A stretch of DNA of 9,727 bases from Candidatus Kaiserbacteria bacterium (lineage in GTDB: Bacteria > Patescibacteriota > Minisyncoccia > Phycocordibacterales > UBA2100), in NCBI GenBank assembly GCA_026985835.1, contig JALSPS010000067.1, positions 1-9,727 on the forward strand, read 5' to 3'. Made by a program: the position numbers and the translations under genes. Of the stretch, positions 9,620 to 9,727 are shown piece after piece; the stretch's first letter is position 1, and every line of letters starts with the position of its first letter. The notes beneath the pieces are model-generated. The model was not told where the DNA came from and searched no databases. It saw only the letters and a list, made by a program, of their open reading frames with translations.

Positions 9620-9727
9620 AATGCGAGAGTGAAGCAAAAGCATCTGCTTGCTTTTGCGTAGGGACTTGAAAGGCGGAGCCATGTTGGAGTGAGGGACGAA
9701 CGACAACGGGCGAGCCCGGGCAGGAGC
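9620..9727. other. GC-rich non-coding tail after the tRNA cluster
   Basis: By hand count 62 of these 108 bases are G or C, far above the AT-rich surroundings. It contains a 9-bp hairpin at 9634-9657, an 11-nt segment at 9660-9670 that is the exact reverse complement of part of the tRNA-Asp T-arm (9569-9579), and a CGGGC-GA-GCCCG palindrome (9707-9718). No credible coding frame is present; frames crossing it are tRNA shadows. It may be the start of a repeat or mobile element continuing beyond the window, which cannot be tested here. Confidence 0.4.
9634..9657. repeat. 9-bp inverted repeat downstream of the tRNA-Asp terminator
   Basis: GCAAAAGCA (9634-9642) and TGCTTTTGC (9649-9657) are perfect inverted repeats with a 6-nt loop (tctgct). 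No T-run follows on either strand, so it is not an obvious second terminator. Confidence 0.55.

Noticed and set aside
9470..9661. A 63-residue rightward frame with GVAQLVRASACHAEGRGFK
   Set aside because: It is the sense-strand read-through of tRNA-Asp, another well-known false protein pattern.
9416..9706. A 96-residue leftward frame with VKGLEPSAFRVTGGRSNQLS and GVGIEPTTLGL
   Set aside because: It is the antisense translation of the tRNA-Asp and CAT tRNA genes; these phrases are typical of false proteins called across tRNA loci.
1..9727. Alternative genetic code (TGA as Gly) as in some CPR lineages
   Set aside because: murJ ends in TGA at the expected length, and no reading frame needs TGA read-through.
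1..9727. CRISPR array, transposase or integrase
   Set aside because: No spaced direct repeats and no mobile-element proteins were found; the only repeats are the short elements listed.

Overview
The window is AT-rich DNA whose gene content points to a Patescibacteria (Candidate Phyla Radiation) bacterium, most likely a Parcubacteria-like lineage. Supporting signs are very short intergenic spaces, five tRNA genes that all lack an encoded CCA end, several tiny membrane proteins, a LepA and a MurJ with lineage-type substitutions, and an O-antigen-ligase-like/TPR fusion protein next to murJ. TGA is used as a stop (murJ), so the TGA=Gly code of Gracilibacteria does not apply. The placement rests on pattern memory, not a database search.

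Layout. Positions 1-37 hold the first 12 codons of a leftward gene with the only strong Shine-Dalgarno in the window. 144-1417 carries two rightward genes: a PrsW-type intramembrane protease and an Hsp20 chaperone with a strongly acidic N-terminus. A leftward block (1441-2493) follows: tRNA-Phe, a one-TM protein, a CxxC glutaredoxin and a two-TM protein, with a clear terminator between the glutaredoxin and the one-TM gene. tRNA-Gly(CCC) sits at 2603-2673 on the plus strand, followed by a compact inverted plus direct repeat. A leftward FtsB/DivIC-like gene (2812-3201) diverges from a 38-residue membrane protein (3244-3360) across a palindromic -10 element. The small gene's stop codon interlocks with that of lepA.

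The largest unit is a leftward operon of about 5.8 kb: O-antigen-ligase/TPR membrane protein (6802-9162), murJ (5129-6799) and lepA (3357-5132), joined by a 2-nt gap and an ATGA overlap. It links envelope glycan and lipid-carrier transport with a translation GTPase. The right end (9258-9588) is a rightward tRNA cluster: an initiator-type tRNA-Met with unusual features, a second CAU tRNA (probably elongator Met) and tRNA-Asp. A terminator and a GC-rich, hairpin-containing non-coding tail of about 110 bases follow.

The most notable pattern is regulatory. Four protein genes have a -10 box exactly 6 nt before the ATG and a fifth has one 5 nt before it, and none of these has a Shine-Dalgarno. This predicts leaderless mRNAs. 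Two of the five share the identical nine-base element TGTTAAAAT. The second notable item is the initiator tRNA, which appears to have lost several features normally close to invariant.
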